Origin: an uncultured Eubacterium sp.
GTDB lineage: Bacteria; Bacillota; Clostridia; Lachnospirales; Lachnospiraceae
Reading direction: 5' to 3'
Length of the DNA stretch: 52,441 bases
Assembly (NCBI GenBank): GCA_947089855.1
Contig: CAMUML010000028.1
Location: 1 to 52,441, forward strand
In this document: positions 52,434 to 52,441 of the stretch, in pieces
Position numbering within the stretch: the stretch's first letter is position 1
Layout: every line of letters begins with the position of its first letter
Notes under the pieces: generated by a model
Database searches by the model: none
Told to the model about the DNA's origin: nothing
The model's input: only the letters and a program-made list of their open reading frames with translations
Translations under genes and position numbers: made by a program

Positions 52434-52441
52434 TCAAACAC

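Overview
The window looks like a chromosomal segment of an anaerobic, spore-former-type Firmicute, most likely a gut Lachnospiraceae/Clostridia relative. This is inferred from PolC-type DNA polymerase, the order pyrH-frr-uppS-cdsA-dxr-rseP-ispG-polC, strong AGGAGG ribosome binding sites, and an anaerobic (Cbi-type) cobalamin pathway under a B12 riboswitch. No rRNA, tRNA or CRISPR array was found.

Region 1 (1-15.2 kb) is a housekeeping block. A membrane-anchored polysaccharide deacetylase and a bactofilin-type protein precede UMP kinase, ribosome recycling factor, undecaprenyl diphosphate synthase, CDP-diglyceride synthase, DXP reductoisomerase, the site-2 protease RseP, IspG and PolC. A 1.5 kb interruption between rseP and ispG holds a 233-bp stem-loop element, one orphan gene and about 430 bp of non-coding DNA. 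PolC and, later, Ppk carry long Gly/Gln/Ser-rich insertions.

Region 2 (15.2-20.4 kb) is a putative sulfite/sulfur-handling locus. A LysR regulator is divergent from a CoA-disulfide-reductase/rhodanese fusion, a siroheme sulfite-reductase-like protein with two ferredoxin clusters, and a YeiH-type putative sulfate exporter. Copies of a short hairpin repeat (also at the window start and inside the polC terminator) lie downstream.

Region 3 (20.6-41.0 kb) is a tightly packed cobalamin operon headed by a strong promoter, a cobalamin riboswitch and an intrinsic terminator. It encodes a lipoprotein form of CbiK, an unknown two-repeat lipoprotein, a BtuFCD-like importer, CbiP, CobT, CobU, CobS, a short CobU-like protein, CobC, CbiB, CobD, CbiC, CbiD, CbiF, CbiG, CbiH, a CbiJ-CbiE-CbiT triple fusion and CbiA. 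CbiL, a corrinoid adenosyltransferase and a cobalt importer are not in the cluster.

Region 4 (41.1-48.9 kb) holds pheA (chorismate mutase/prephenate dehydratase), a ppx-ppk polyphosphate pair, a Cof-type HAD phosphatase ending in a strong terminator, and, on the minus strand, a small hypothetical gene and a PHP-domain phosphoesterase.

Region 5 (48.9-52.4 kb, minus strand) is accessory and partly decayed. It contains a gene fragment, a MATE transporter, the 3' end of a histidine kinase gene, a large serine recombinase that has lost its middle, a possible orphan small RNA on the plus strand, and a PIN-domain protein with a 63-aa partner. No clearly new system is evident. The most interesting items are the exported CbiK/lipoprotein pair heading the B12 operon, the nested bactofilin start, the long stem-loop between rseP and ispG, and the dispersed hairpin repeat family.
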